64,000 bases of DNA from Paenibacillus solanacearum (GCF_910593845.1 NZ_CAJVAS010000015.1:62001-126000), one strand, 5' to 3'; shown: positions 42,802 through 51,846, counted from the first letter of the stretch. The notes: generated by a model from the letters alone, not told the origin. Numbers and translations are program-made.

Positions 42802-44511
42802 TTATTGATGTTGATCTACGCGGGACATAACCTTTTCCACCAAGAGTCCGATCGCATTCGATGCTTCCTGCGCGGAGCCGCCTCGCACTGCAAAATACAC
42901 CTTGATTTTCGGTTCTGTGCCAGACGGTCTAAGGCAAAACCAGGAGTCATCCTCCAGCGTGTATTTCAATACGTTTTCCGTAGGCAGGCCGTATAGCCCT
43001 TGAGAGAAATCCTCCACTTTGGTCACACGAAGACCGTTCAGCTCCACTGGCGGATGATTGCGCCAATCCTGCATAATGCCTTGGATCTTCTCCACGCCGT
43101 CCTTCCCCTTCAGGGTACGGGACTCCAGCTTCTCTAAGAAATAGCCATGGCGCTCATACAGCTCCTGCAAGACGTCGTAGAGCGTCTTCCCCTGGCTCTT
43201 GTAATACGCCGCCGCCTCGCAAATAAGCATCGACGCGATAACGGCGTCTTTGTCTCGCGCATAGCCGCCGGCCAGGTAGCCGTAGCTCTCCTCGTAGCCG
43301 AACAAAAACTGCAACTCGCCTGTTTGTTCGAACTGCGTCATTTTTTCCCCTATGTATTTAAACCCAGTCAGCGTATTGATCACACTTGCCCCGTAGTGCT
43401 CGGCAATGACGGCTCCCATTTCGCTCGTTACGATCGTCTTGACGACAACCCCGTTGTCTGGAAGCTCGCCCTGCTCCTTCATGCTGCCGAGCAAGTAATC
43501 GACCATGATCGCGCCCGACTGGTTGCCTGTCAGCACGAAATATTCGCCGTTAGCGTCTTTGACCACAGCTCCCATCCGGTCGCAGTCCGGGTCTGTCCCA
43601 ATGATGATATCGGCATCCGTTTGCTTCGCCAGCGCGATCGCCAGCGCAAATGCCTCCCGTTCTTCCGGATTCGGCGATTTGACCGTCGAAAACTTGGCAT
43701 CCGGCAGTTCCTGCTCCGCCACGACATCAACTTGGCTGAAGCCGATCGCGTCGAGCGCCGCCCGAACGGACAAGTTGCCCGCACCATGCAGCGGAGTGAA
43801 GATGATACGGAAATCGTCGCTCATCCGGCGGACCAGTTCCCGGTTGCGGCTTACCGCCGTTACCGCTTCGATGTATTCCGCGTCGATTTCTTTGCCGATC
43901 CATTGAAGCAATCCTTTCGCTTCTGCATCAGCCCGCAAGCTCCGCTTCACGTCGGAGAACGACTGCACGTTCTGAATTTCGGCTATTACTTGCTCCGCCT
44001 GATCCGGCACCAGCTGCCCGCCGTCGCCGCCATACACTTTGTAGCCGTTATATTCGGGCGGATTATGGCTCGCCGTTACGACAATGCCCGCGTCTGCTTT
44101 CAAATACCGTACCGCAAACGACAGCTCTGGCGTCGGACGAAGCGATTCGAATACATAAGCCTTTATCCCGTTGCCTGCAAGCACCTTTGCCGTTTCCAGA
44201 GCAAATTCCGGAGACTGGTTGCGGGAATCGTACGCGATAACGGCAGAAAGCGACGGCTTGCCCGAGCGCAGCAAATATTGCGCCAACCCTTGTGTAGCCC
44301 GCGCCACGGTATATGCGTTAATACGGTTCGTCCCCGCTCCGATTACCCCGCGAAGGCCCCCCGTTCCGAACTCCAAATCGCGATAAAAGCGGTCTTCCAC
44401 CTCTTTCGGTTGATCGGCTATGCCTTGCAGCTCCTGCTTGGTTGCTTCATCGATGGCCGGATCTTGCAGCCAAAGTTGATACTGTTCCTGTACTCGCGAT
44501 TGCAAATTCAT
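42802..44511 (-). CDS. pgcA: Phosphoglucomutase/phosphomannomutase
   Basis: Alpha-D-phosphohexomutase of 569 residues that interconverts hexose 6-phosphate and 1-phosphate, giving sugar-1-phosphates for UDP-sugars. Motifs are FGTGGLRGVIGAGTNRIN, the phosphoserine loop TASHNPPEYNGYK (Ser148), the metal-binding IIGTDPDCDRMG, the sugar loop GYEESYG and the phosphate-binding RPSGTEPKIKVY. The gap to the DUF5693 gene is 18 nt, so it is part of the wall-polymer operon. It may also feed UDP-GlcNAc or UDP-Glc to glycosyltransferases elsewhere. Confidence 0.95.
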   Translation of the reverse strand: MNLQSRVQEQYQLWLQDPAIDEATKQELQGIADQPKEVEDRFYRDLEFGTGGLRGVIGAGTNRINAYTVARATQGLAQYLLRSGKPSLSAVIAYDSRNQSPEFALETAKVLAGNGIKAYVFESLRPTPELSFAVRYLKADAGIVVTASHNPPEYNGYKVYGGDGGQLVPDQAEQVIAEIQNVQSFSDVKRSLRADAEAKGLLQWIGKEIDAEYIEAVTAVSRNRELVRRMSDDFRIIFTPLHGAGNLSVRAALDAIGFSQVDVVAEQELPDAKFSTVKSPNPEEREAFALAIALAKQTDADIIIGTDPDCDRMGAVVKDANGEYFVLTGNQSGAIMVDYLLGSMKEQGELPDNGVVVKTIVTSEMGAVIAEHYGASVINTLTGFKYIGEKMTQFEQTGELQFLFGYEESYGYLAGGYARDKDAVIASMLICEAAAYYKSQGKTLYDVLQELYERHGYFLEKLESRTLKGKDGVEKIQGIMQDWRNHPPVELNGLRVTKVEDFSQGLYGLPTENVLKYTLEDDSWFCLRPSGTEPKIKVYFAVRGGSAQEASNAIGLLVEKVMSRVDQHQ

Positions 44512-44571
44512 TTCTCCAACTCCTCGCCCATGTGGTTTTGCCGGTCTGGCGTTATTTGCGAACTCGCTTGC

Positions 44572-45015
44572 TTACGATTCGCTCTTCTCTCTATCGCTCA
44601 AAGCGAACATCAATTCCCCTTCAGCCACGACCTTGTCCCCTACTTTCGCCGTCGCTTGTCCTTTGCCGATCGGTCCTTTCAACCGGGTAATCTCAACCGA
44701 GAGCGTAAGCACATCGCCCGGGGTGACTTGCCCGCGAAATCTGAAGTTATCAATCCCTGCAAAAAATCCGAGCTTGCCCCGGTTCGCTTCGACCATGAGC
44801 ATCGCCACCGAACCTACCTGAGCGAGCGCTTCAACGATTAATACGCCCGGCATGACCGGATAACCCGGGAAATGCCCTGTAAAAAAGGGCTCGTTCATTG
44901 TCACGCATTTGATTCCGGTTGCGCGGATCCCCGGCTCCACCTCCGTGATCCGATCGATCAGCAAAAACGGGTAGCGGTGCGGAATAATTTCTTGAATTTG
45001 TACGGCATCTAACAA
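44572..45015 (-). CDS. fabZ: (3R)-hydroxyacyl-ACP dehydratase FabZ
   Basis: Hot-dog-fold dehydratase of fatty-acid synthesis, 147 residues. Active-site His48 and Glu62 lie in [33 protein letters not shown] and GHFPG are typical. It is in the flhO-flhP neighbourhood as in B. subtilis (ywpB). Between it and the next upstream gene lies a 280-nt gap with an isolated plus-oriented hairpin. Confidence 0.96.
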   Translation of the reverse strand: MLDAVQIQEIIPHRYPFLLIDRITEVEPGIRATGIKCVTMNEPFFTGHFPGYPVMPGVLIVEALAQVGSVAMLMVEANRGKLGFFAGIDNFRFRGQVTPGDVLTLSVEITRLKGPIGKGQATAKVGDKVVAEGELMFALSDREKSES

Positions 45016-45121
45016 CGCGGATGCTCCTTCCTTGTATGGGAGATGGAATAAAACCGATAGCGTTAACCTACACTAACAACTGTCCCTTCATGATCTGCAG
45101 TAGTGAAGGTTTGATATAAGG

Positions 45122-45176
45122 GAGCTTATGTTCACGCTTGCTACAAGCAAGGCAGGCCCGAACATAAGCTCTTTTT
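45122..45176 (+). terminator. Orphan plus-oriented terminator-like hairpin
   Basis: GAGCTTATGTTC pairs perfectly (12 bp) with GAACATAAGCTC and is followed by TTTTT on the plus strand. The loop contains a second small stem (CTTGC/GCAAG). No plus-strand gene ends here, so it may terminate a short RNA or be a mobile-element relic. Confidence 0.5.
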
Positions 45177-45208
45177 ATGAAGAAAAGCTATAAATCGAAG
45201 CCTTTCGA

Positions 45209-45236
45209 TGAAAATACATTCGGGTTGAAAATACAT
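45209..45236. repeat. Two direct copies of TGAAAATACAT
   Basis: An 11-nt word occurs twice, 17 nt apart, in the fabZ upstream gap. The purpose is unknown; a regulator site is possible. Confidence 0.4.
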
Positions 45237-45294
45237 CAGAATGGTTCAGCTAATGAAAGCTATGCATGGATGTGACGAAGATGCAGCCTTTGCG

Positions 45295-45849
45295 CTACAT
45301 ATGCGGCCGGTTGTCTCCTTTAGTTTGCTCGGTCGCCGCCTGATCCCGATTGAGCGAGTGGAACTGCACGATATAGATCATGGAAGCAATAAACGAAACG
45401 GCGATGACAAACCATAAGTAAGCAGCGGCATAGGGGAGCTGGAACACGACCAGAAGGATTGATACATAATAGAGTACCGTCGTTAACTTGCCCAGCGCAT
45501 TCGCCGGCACGGTCATTTTACCGCGAAAGTGGAAAAATGCCGATCCCGCAATCATTCCCGCATCCCGTAAAAACATCGCGGCCGCGGCTTGCCAAGAGAT
45601 CATCTGGGACAATACGAGCGACAAAATGACGGCGATCATCATGGATTTGTCTGCAAGCGGATCCAGCATGCTGCCCAGCTGCGTAACCAGCTTTCGCTTC
45701 CGCGCAATATAGCCGTCCAGCACATCCGTTAAGCCTGCGGCAAGCAGTACAAAAAAAGCCACTTTCGGATACCCGGCCCCAAAGATAATCAAATACACCG
45801 GTATGAGCAAAAAGCGGCACAGGGTCAGGATATTGGGCAAATTCCACAC
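45295..45849 (-). CDS. CDP-alcohol phosphatidyltransferase family protein
   Basis: Membrane enzyme of 184 residues that joins a CDP-activated lipid to an alcohol, or a related headgroup exchange. The catalytic motif is DVLDGYIARKRKLVTQLG, then SMLDPLADK (form DxxDGxxAR-x8-GxxxDxxxD). Five to six membrane segments are visible. It resembles phosphatidylglycerophosphate synthase (PgsA), but the essential pgsA is usually elsewhere in Bacillota, so the product could be a different phospholipid. Confidence 0.9.
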   Translation of the reverse strand: MWNLPNILTLCRFLLIPVYLIIFGAGYPKVAFFVLLAAGLTDVLDGYIARKRKLVTQLGSMLDPLADKSMMIAVILSLVLSQMISWQAAAAMFLRDAGMIAGSAFFHFRGKMTVPANALGKLTTVLYYVSILLVVFQLPYAAAYLWFVIAVSFIASMIYIVQFHSLNRDQAATEQTKGDNRPHM

Positions 45850-45969
45850 ATTCGATCCCCCTTGTAAACGGCCGACAGACTTGACTTGCCGCGTTTATGT
45901 AATCCGTTCCCATCCATACATTATACCGTTATCAGGAAAAAAATAAAACTCCCCAGCGGGAGCCCCATG

Positions 45970-46188
45970 TTAAGTATTGGAAAAAACAAGATCGAACAGA
46001 TGACGCCATGTGGAAATTTCAAACACATCGTCCATGCTCTGCTTTCCGATATAGACATAACCGATAGCAAGCCCGGCAGCCAGGGCGGCAGCGCATGTCA
46101 CGGGAATCCAAGTCCATTTGATCGTCATTCGAATCGCCTTCACCCATCCTTTTCGGCTTGCCGGCGTCTTCTTTGGTTTTTTGCTCAA
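45970..46188 (-). CDS. EpuA-type RNA polymerase-associated small membrane protein
   Basis: Small basic protein of 72 residues with one membrane helix (about 23-45, WIPVTCAAALAAGLAIGYVY) flanked by KK/RK-rich and acidic ends (TWRHLFDLVFSN). It matches the EpuA family, often labelled DNA-directed RNA polymerase subunit beta, that follows the mbl-flhOP genes. The TTG at 46186-46188 is chosen because AGGAGG lies 8 nt upstream. No start codon with a better site is seen further up. Biochemical role unknown. Confidence 0.75.
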   Translation of the reverse strand: MSKKPKKTPASRKGWVKAIRMTIKWTWIPVTCAAALAAGLAIGYVYIGKQSMDDVFEISTWRHLFDLVFSNT

Positions 46189-46300
46189 AGCTCCAACCTC
46201 CTGCTGCAACCGCTGCCGTGTAGAAACGCAGGAGCAGCCGTTCACTTCAGCAGCCGCTTCCGCGCATCGATGCAGCCTTGCCGTCAACACAACACAGCCG

Positions 46301-47176
46301 TTATGCCCTCAAATTGTTCGCCAAATTCATCATCGTATCCGATGAACTGATCGCTCTGGAATTGAGCTGGAACGCTCGCTGCACTGTCAACAGCTCCGTC
46401 ATCTCGTCCGAGAGATTTACGTTCGATTGCTCGATAAACCCTTGCCTCACGGTAATCGGGTCGACATCGTTGTTATCCGGCGTCACGGTTTGCAATATAG
46501 CTTCCTGCTGCTGCAAGTTCAGGTCCGAGGGCAGCGCGTACAAGTTGTCGCCAATCTGCTGCAGCAGCTGCGGGCGGACGACGCGAACGAGCTTCAGCTC
46601 GCCGACCTGCTCCGGAGGCAGCGTTTTATCGGCCTCATCGTAGGCTAGAACGGTGCCGTCCGTACCGATTTGGACGGAATGGTTCTTCGGAATCCGAATC
46701 GGCTCGTTGTCCGTACCGAGTACGTAGTGGCCGTCTTTGGTCGTTAGGAACAGGCTGTCCGGATCCCGAAGATCGGCGGACGGCGACAATTCAAACGACC
46801 CGTCCCGCGTCCAACGCGTCGTCTGCACCGGCTCATTGTTCGCATCGCGGGACGTGACGGAGATTTCGAACAAACCGTTGCCTTCCAGCGCCAAATCCAG
46901 TGGACTGTCCGTCGCTTTCAACGACCCTTGCGCCATGTTCAACTGCGGCGCCGCCAGCTTAGCGCCCCATCCGTGGTTATATCCAAGCGGCGTCAAGCGG
47001 CCTTCCTTCTGAAATCCGCTAGGCTGCGACTTGATGCTCGTTAGTACGTCTTGGAACGAAGCCTCGCTCCGTTTAAACCCGGTCGTATTGACGTTCGCAA
47101 CATTGTTCGCCATCAAATCGATTTTTTGCTGGAGCGCATGCATCGATACGGACGAGTTAATCATCGAGTGGTTCAC
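46301..47176 (-). CDS. flhP: Flagellar basal-body rod/hook protein FlhP
   Basis: FlgG/FlgF-type axial protein of 291 residues, exported by the flagellar apparatus. The N-terminal rod motif has LQQKIDLMANNVANVNTTGF; the C-terminal motif reads LSDEMTELLTVQRAFQLNSR. B. subtilis FlhP is needed for hook completion. The start is the GTG at 47174-47176 with AGGAGG 7 nt upstream. It follows flhO by 23 nt. Confidence 0.95.
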   Translation of the reverse strand: MNHSMINSSVSMHALQQKIDLMANNVANVNTTGFKRSEASFQDVLTSIKSQPSGFQKEGRLTPLGYNHGWGAKLAAPQLNMAQGSLKATDSPLDLALEGNGLFEISVTSRDANNEPVQTTRWTRDGSFELSPSADLRDPDSLFLTTKDGHYVLGTDNEPIRIPKNHSVQIGTDGTVLAYDEADKTLPPEQVGELKLVRVVRPQLLQQIGDNLYALPSDLNLQQQEAILQTVTPDNNDVDPITVRQGFIEQSNVNLSDEMTELLTVQRAFQLNSRAISSSDTMMNLANNLRA

Positions 47177-47199
47177 ACGGAATCCTCCTGATCAATCAA

Positions 47200-48099
47200 T
47201 TAAATGCGGCCGATTTCGTTGACCGCCTTCTCCATGCTTTTATCATAGTATTGGATCATCTTCTGATTCGCTTCGTATGCGCGCAAGGCCGACATCATCT
47301 CGACCATCGACTGGCCCGTATCCACATTGGACCGCTCGATATACCCTTGGCGCACCTCAACCTGATCCTGATCGTCGATCGGCCGAATCGCCCCCTGGTC
47401 TTCCTCCGGAAGCCGGTACAAGCCGTTGCCTTCCCGAATGAGCAGGTTCGGGTCCTCTACCCGGGTGATCAGCAGACTCATCGGCTGGCCCCCCGCTCCG
47501 AGCAGCGGTTCTCCGTCGGCATTCGTGAATTGGCCTGTCCGGCTGATGCGAAAGTTGGTGACCGGCGTATTGTTCGCAGGGTCGACGAGAACGATCGGCT
47601 GAAGATCCCGGTCCATCACCTGATGTCCTTCCTGATCGATCAGTTGACCGTTCGCATCGACCGAAAATTTACCGTTCAGCGAATAGCGCTGCTCTCCCGC
47701 CGCATTCATGATCGTAAAAAATGCCTGCGGCTGAATGACACGGGTCCCATTCTCATCCACATATTTGCCCGTGCTATCGAACCGGGCTCCCGGCACCTGA
47801 ATATTGGAAATGAGCGCAAAGTCAAACGGGTTGCTCGTTTCCCGAATATCCCCCTGGGCATTCAGCGATACGTTCTCCTCCGCCATAACACCGGTGTTGA
47901 TCCGGCCGACGGATACGGCCCCGGGCTCGTCCTTTCCGTTTCTGACGCGGGAAATCAGCACCTCAGGAAAGGAACGGTTAATCCCTGTGCCGCCCTTGAA
48001 GCCGGGCGTATTCAGGTTGGCGATATTGTTCGTTACGATATCATGCTTACGCTGCTGGGCAATCATGCCGGAAGCTGCGGTATACAGACCTCTTAACAT
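47200..48099 (-). CDS. flhO: Flagellar basal-body rod protein FlhO
   Basis: FlgF/FlgG-type rod protein of 299 residues: MLRGLYTAASGMIAQQRKHD and NIANLNTPGFKGG at the N-terminus, YIERSNVDTGQSMVEMMSAL and RAYEANQKMIQYYDKSMEKA at the C-terminus. The order mbl-flhO-flhP is conserved with B. subtilis. It is 15 nt downstream of mbl, so the rod genes are probably transcribed with the cytoskeleton gene. Confidence 0.96.
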   Translation of the reverse strand: MLRGLYTAASGMIAQQRKHDIVTNNIANLNTPGFKGGTGINRSFPEVLISRVRNGKDEPGAVSVGRINTGVMAEENVSLNAQGDIRETSNPFDFALISNIQVPGARFDSTGKYVDENGTRVIQPQAFFTIMNAAGEQRYSLNGKFSVDANGQLIDQEGHQVMDRDLQPIVLVDPANNTPVTNFRISRTGQFTNADGEPLLGAGGQPMSLLITRVEDPNLLIREGNGLYRLPEEDQGAIRPIDDQDQVEVRQGYIERSNVDTGQSMVEMMSALRAYEANQKMIQYYDKSMEKAVNEIGRI

Positions 48100-48114
48100 G
48101 GGGGCTGCGCCTCC

Positions 48115-49113
48115 TTAAAATTTGCGCTTCGACACTTTGTCCAAATTGTCGAGCATGATTCCGGTGCCCTTCACAACGCAATGCATCGGGTCCTCGGCAA
48201 TCAAGATCGGCACCCTCAGCTCGTCCGCCAGCAGTTGGTCGATTCCATGCAGCATGGCGCCTCCGCCTGTCAAAATAACGCCCCGGTCAATAATATCGGC
48301 CGACAGCTCCGGAGGGGTCCGCTCCAGCACGCTCTTGGCCGCAGTTACGATGTTCGATACCGGCTCCCACAGCGCTTCTTGAATTTCTTGCGAATCGATG
48401 GTAATCGTCAGCGGCAATCCGCTCACCATATCTCTGCCGCGGATATCCATCGTCTCCATCTTCAACTCAGGGTGCACCGTACCGATGCGCACCTTGATAT
48501 CCTCGCTTGTCCGCTCTCCGATCAGCAGCTTGTATTTGCTTTTGATATATTTCATGATCGCGGAGTCAAACTTGTCCCCGGCGATTTTAATGGAAGAGGA
48601 GGTCACGATGTCGCCCATCGACAACACGGCAACATCGGTCGTCCCTCCGCCGATATCCACTACCATGTTTCCGCTAGGCTGGAATATATCCATGCCGGCG
48701 CCGATCGCAGCCGCTTTCGGCTCCTCCTCCAAAAACACCTCTCGAGCCCCGCTGCGCTCCGCAGCTTCCCGTATCGCCTTCTGCTCGACGGAAGTAATGT
48801 TCGTCGGCGCACAAATAAGAATGCGCGGATGACTGTACCACTTCCGGCCTCCAACTTTATTAATAAAATATTTCAGCATCATTTCGGTAATTTCAAAGTC
48901 CGCGATCACGCCATCCTTCAGCGGGCGGATCGCGATAATGTTGCCCGGCGTCCGGCCAACCATGCGGCGCGCTTCCTCTCCGACGGCAAGCACCCGCTTC
49001 GTATCGCTCTCAATCGCGACCACAGACGGCTCATCCAGAACGACACCACGGCCTTTCACATGAATCAGGACGTTTGCGGTCCCCAGATCTATGCCGATAT
49101 CCTTGCTTAACAT
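48115..49113 (-). CDS. mbl: MreB-family cytoskeletal protein (Mbl)
   Basis: Bacterial actin of 332 residues that directs cylindrical wall growth. The ATP-binding motifs are IGIDLGTANVLIHVKGRGVV (phosphate 1), VVDIGGGTTDVAVLSMG (phosphate 2) and GVILTGGGAMLHGIDQLL (adenosine). Synteny with spoIIID-mbl-flhO-flhP supports Mbl rather than MreB or MreBH. The ATG at 49113 follows GGGAGG. Confidence 0.93.
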   Translation of the reverse strand: MLSKDIGIDLGTANVLIHVKGRGVVLDEPSVVAIESDTKRVLAVGEEARRMVGRTPGNIIAIRPLKDGVIADFEITEMMLKYFINKVGGRKWYSHPRILICAPTNITSVEQKAIREAAERSGAREVFLEEEPKAAAIGAGMDIFQPSGNMVVDIGGGTTDVAVLSMGDIVTSSSIKIAGDKFDSAIMKYIKSKYKLLIGERTSEDIKVRIGTVHPELKMETMDIRGRDMVSGLPLTITIDSQEIQEALWEPVSNIVTAAKSVLERTPPELSADIIDRGVILTGGGAMLHGIDQLLADELRVPILIAEDPMHCVVKGTGIMLDNLDKVSKRKF

Positions 49114-49280
49114 CTAACGAATCCTCCCTAAAGCAACCGTCCGGCCTCAAAAAAGAAGCGGCATTACTATTATATACGTTATTTACATGAATTCGCCATA
49201 AAATCGCAAATTCCTCTTTTTTAGCGCATATCATTCGACAAATGCCGCATGATTCCGGCGGCTCTGCGGGGAATAGGGAA

Positions 49281-49330
49281 CGTACCGTCAGGGCGCGCTG
49301 CAATCCAGCAAACGCGCTGCTCACGGTACG
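49281..49330. repeat. Long imperfect hairpin between spoIIID and mbl
   Basis: CGTACCGT pairs perfectly with ACGGTACG over a 34-nt interior that also holds GCGCG/CGCGC and two GCGCGCTGC-like words. There is no T run, so it is not a standard terminator. It may be an RNA-processing or mRNA-stability element. Confidence 0.45.
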
Positions 49331-49347
49331 ACGGGAAAACCGGATGC

Positions 49348-49635
49348 TTATTTAACGGTGACCAGCTTCTCCTGCGATTTCGGGCTGCGGGTTTTGCGGT
49401 ATTTAATCTTGGTCGCCTCACCTCCGCGCAGGTGACGAATTGACTTATGATATTCCAGAATGTGCTTTACCTGATTCGCCAGCTCCGGATTAATTTCCGG
49501 CAGCCGTTCCGTTAGATCCTTGTGCACCGTACTTTTCGAGACACCGAATTCCTTCGCAATGGTGCGAACCGTATGCTTGGTCTCCACCAGGCAGCGGCCG
49601 ATCTTAATGGTTCGCTCTTTGATGTAATCGTGCAC
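49348..49635 (-). CDS. spoIIID: Sporulation regulator SpoIIID
   Basis: Mother-cell transcription factor of 95 residues, active with the late mother-cell sigma factors. HDYIKERTIKIGRCLVETKH, the HTH IAKEFGVSKSTVHKDLTERL and YHKSIRHLRGGEATKIKYRK are near-identical to B. subtilis SpoIIID. The start is the GTG at 49633-49635, with GGAGG 8 nt upstream. The C-terminal tail (KTRSPKSQEKLVTVK) is a little longer than in B. subtilis. Confidence 0.97.
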   Translation of the reverse strand: MHDYIKERTIKIGRCLVETKHTVRTIAKEFGVSKSTVHKDLTERLPEINPELANQVKHILEYHKSIRHLRGGEATKIKYRKTRSPKSQEKLVTVK

Positions 49636-49805
49636 TCCCCTCGCCTCCCTACTCGAGTTAGTTTGGTACATTATATGAGGGGTGTGGACTTATATTCTTT
49701 GTTTCGCCTTGCTGACAAGCCCGGGAAGCCATTTATTTTCGCGGACAAGTTGCGCTTTTCGCATCATTTCTCTCCAGAATGCATCGGACAAGCTATGGCG
49801 GCAAA

Positions 49806-49835
49806 TAAAAAAAGCAGGGAAGCCTCCCTGCTTTT
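49806..49835. terminator. Terminator after spoIIQ
   Basis: AAAGCAGGGA-AGCC-TCCCTGCTTT with A and T runs on both sides; symmetric. It is about 20 nt past the spoIIQ stop. Confidence 0.9.
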
Positions 49836-49854
49836 CGCTTATGCTATTCGAATT

Positions 49855-50583
49855 TTATTGTTCCCCGAGGTATTGCTCCGGGTTGACCGCCTGGCCGCCT
49901 TGGCCTTGACGAAGCTCGAAGTGCAGGTGCACGCCCTGATCTTTCTCCAGCTCGTTGCGTCCCGCTTTCGCGATGACGTCGCCCTTCGTCACGTCTGCGT
50001 CCTTGACCACCTTCACTTCAGCCAAACTCTGGTAGACGGAGACAAGTCCGTTGGAATGCGTGATTTCCACCAGGTTGCCGACGACCGGGTTTTTCTCCAC
50101 AGTCGTTACTTTACCGCTCATGACGGCTTGCACGTCAAACGCTTGATTGTCAGGTCTTGCAAAATCCATACCCATATGAGGCGTGAACGTGTCGCCATAT
50201 TCCACCATGGCGGCTTGTCTGACTTCGTTGGAAGCCTTGCTGTCGAAATACGGCAAAATCACATCAAACTCGCTGTGTTCTTTGACAGGCCATTGCATCG
50301 TTTCTTGCTTTGCATTCGTTGCTACAGCGTCAGGTCCGGAAACGTTGCCTGTGACCGTACCGGATTTGCTAGAATCGACGCCGACACTTGTGTCAAGCTT
50401 CGATGTACCCGCACCCTGATACACCCACATTAACGTTAAAATGATTGCCGCTGCTGCCATGTACGTTGCCGGGAAAACCCACTTCTTGGCAAGCAATCTC
50501 TTCCAGGATGACGAACCGCTTTGCGCTCCTTCGGTCGATTTAGGAGCTTCTTGATCTTGCAAATCTCTTTTTTGTTCATTCAT
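49855..50583 (-). CDS. spoIIQ: Sporulation protein SpoIIQ, LytM (M23) fold
   Basis: Forespore membrane protein of 242 residues that joins mother-cell SpoIIIAH across the septal space and supports engulfment and late forespore gene activity. One membrane segment lies at about 36-55. The LytM domain (about 100-240) keeps the four metal ligands: His136 and Asp140 (HMGMD) and His219 and His221 (HLH). B. subtilis SpoIIQ lacks the first His, so this copy may be an active endopeptidase. It lies next to spoIID, as in B. subtilis. Confidence 0.93.
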   Translation of the reverse strand: MNEQKRDLQDQEAPKSTEGAQSGSSSWKRLLAKKWVFPATYMAAAAIILTLMWVYQGAGTSKLDTSVGVDSSKSGTVTGNVSGPDAVATNAKQETMQWPVKEHSEFDVILPYFDSKASNEVRQAAMVEYGDTFTPHMGMDFARPDNQAFDVQAVMSGKVTTVEKNPVVGNLVEITHSNGLVSVYQSLAEVKVVKDADVTKGDVIAKAGRNELEKDQGVHLHFELRQGQGGQAVNPEQYLGEQ

Positions 50584-50647
50584 ATTATATCACCTCGCTA
50601 ACCAGTGTTGCCAGGTTAACGAGATTTATACGCGGGAAAACCTACTT

Positions 50648-51733
50648 TTAGAAACTTTTCCCTTTCAATAGATTTGAAGCCTTATCCACCTGGATGCCGG
50701 TGTAATAATAGGTCACAATTTGCTCCGCTGTGCGGCCTTCCTTGGCCATACCGTTGGCACCCCACTGGCTCATGCCGACCCCGTGACCGTACCCGAATGT
50801 CGTAATGTTCCACTCTCCGTCTTTGAACGCCCATTGGAACTGGCTCGAATTGAGCCCCAGTTTCTCTCTTACTTCCCGCCCCGAGAACGTCTTGCCGCTG
50901 ACCGTCAGCTTCTTGATCCGCTGTCCCTTGCTCTTCTCTATGATCCTGAATCCGTTCGCACCGCCAGACGATGCCGGAACCGCGCTCGGAAGACCCAACT
51001 TTCGCTGTAGCTCCTGGGGCTTGAAAGAAACGGTCTCTTTGTACTTCGGCGAGAGGGACGCATCCCAAGGGCTGGCCACGCTCCGCAGATACGGAATCGA
51101 CTGATTCCAGTAGTCTTCCGAATTTTCCGTATATCCGTTGCTGGTAGAGAAAAAGCTCGCCTCAATCGGTACGCCTTGGTATGTCAGGATCAGATCCTTC
51201 GTCTCCCCGACAGCGCGATTCAGCTTGTCCATATTGGCCTGGTATGCCTCGCTGCTCCATCGCGATTTCAGCTCCTCGTCGGAGACAAATACCTGGTGCG
51301 CGGTCGTATCGGTCACGAGCGCTTCCGACGATGACGGCACATTCGTTTTGTCCCCGTCCAGCAGACGGCGGACAATATACGTGCGCGCGGCCATCGCCTG
51401 TGCCTTGAGTGCCTCCAGCTCGAACTCGATCGGCATTTCGGCGGCGACGACGCCCCGGACGTACGCCTCCAGGCCAAGACGAACCGTCTTCTTCTCTTTG
51501 TCCAAATAGACCGGCACGGTCGCGATCTCCCCCGTATCACCGGCGGCCGGAATATCAGCAGGGCGGGATCGATGCAGCGCCGACTCTTGCCCGGGCAGGG
51601 TGCGAACAAGCAGTCCCGGCACGACGATCACGACAGCCATAAAACTAGCGAACCAAACGGCGACCCAGCGAATCCAAGCTTTTTGCTTCGGATTCCATTT
51701 GCGAGACAAATTTACATGCAGCCTGTGCTTCAT
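50648..51733 (-). CDS. spoIID: SpoIID lytic transglycosylase
   Basis: Sporulation cell-wall hydrolase of 361 residues, part of the SpoIID-SpoIIM-SpoIIP engulfment machine, bound by one membrane segment (about 25-46). Motifs are LEAYVRGVVAAEMPIEFELE, ALKAQAMAARTYIVRR, YQGVPIEASFFSTSNG and GYGHGVGMSQWGANGMAKEG. The ATG at 51731-51733 has GGAGG 11 nt upstream; the frame extends 8 codons further but that start has no ribosome site. It follows murA. Confidence 0.96.
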   Translation of the reverse strand: MKHRLHVNLSRKWNPKQKAWIRWVAVWFASFMAVVIVVPGLLVRTLPGQESALHRSRPADIPAAGDTGEIATVPVYLDKEKKTVRLGLEAYVRGVVAAEMPIEFELEALKAQAMAARTYIVRRLLDGDKTNVPSSSEALVTDTTAHQVFVSDEELKSRWSSEAYQANMDKLNRAVGETKDLILTYQGVPIEASFFSTSNGYTENSEDYWNQSIPYLRSVASPWDASLSPKYKETVSFKPQELQRKLGLPSAVPASSGGANGFRIIEKSKGQRIKKLTVSGKTFSGREVREKLGLNSSQFQWAFKDGEWNITTFGYGHGVGMSQWGANGMAKEGRTAEQIVTYYYTGIQVDKASNLLKGKSF

Positions 51734-51798
51734 CGCCACTTCGTCCTCCATCTTCACCCAAGTAACATCATCTTATGAGGACAAAAGATAGGATAGAA

Positions 51799-51846
51799 CA
51801 AAAAGAAAGAGAACCGCTCCTTCAGATTGAAAGAGTAGGTTCTCTT
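51799..51846 (-). terminator. Terminator after murA
   Basis: AGAGAACC against GGTTCTCT with an inner stem; the minus strand continues with TTCTTTTTG. Located between murA and spoIID. Confidence 0.8.

Noticed and set aside
43147..44841. A 564-codon plus-strand reading frame opposite pgcA and fabZ
   Set aside because: Both minus-strand genes have full catalytic motifs; the plus frame is Arg/Leu/His-rich and has no ribosome site or family match.
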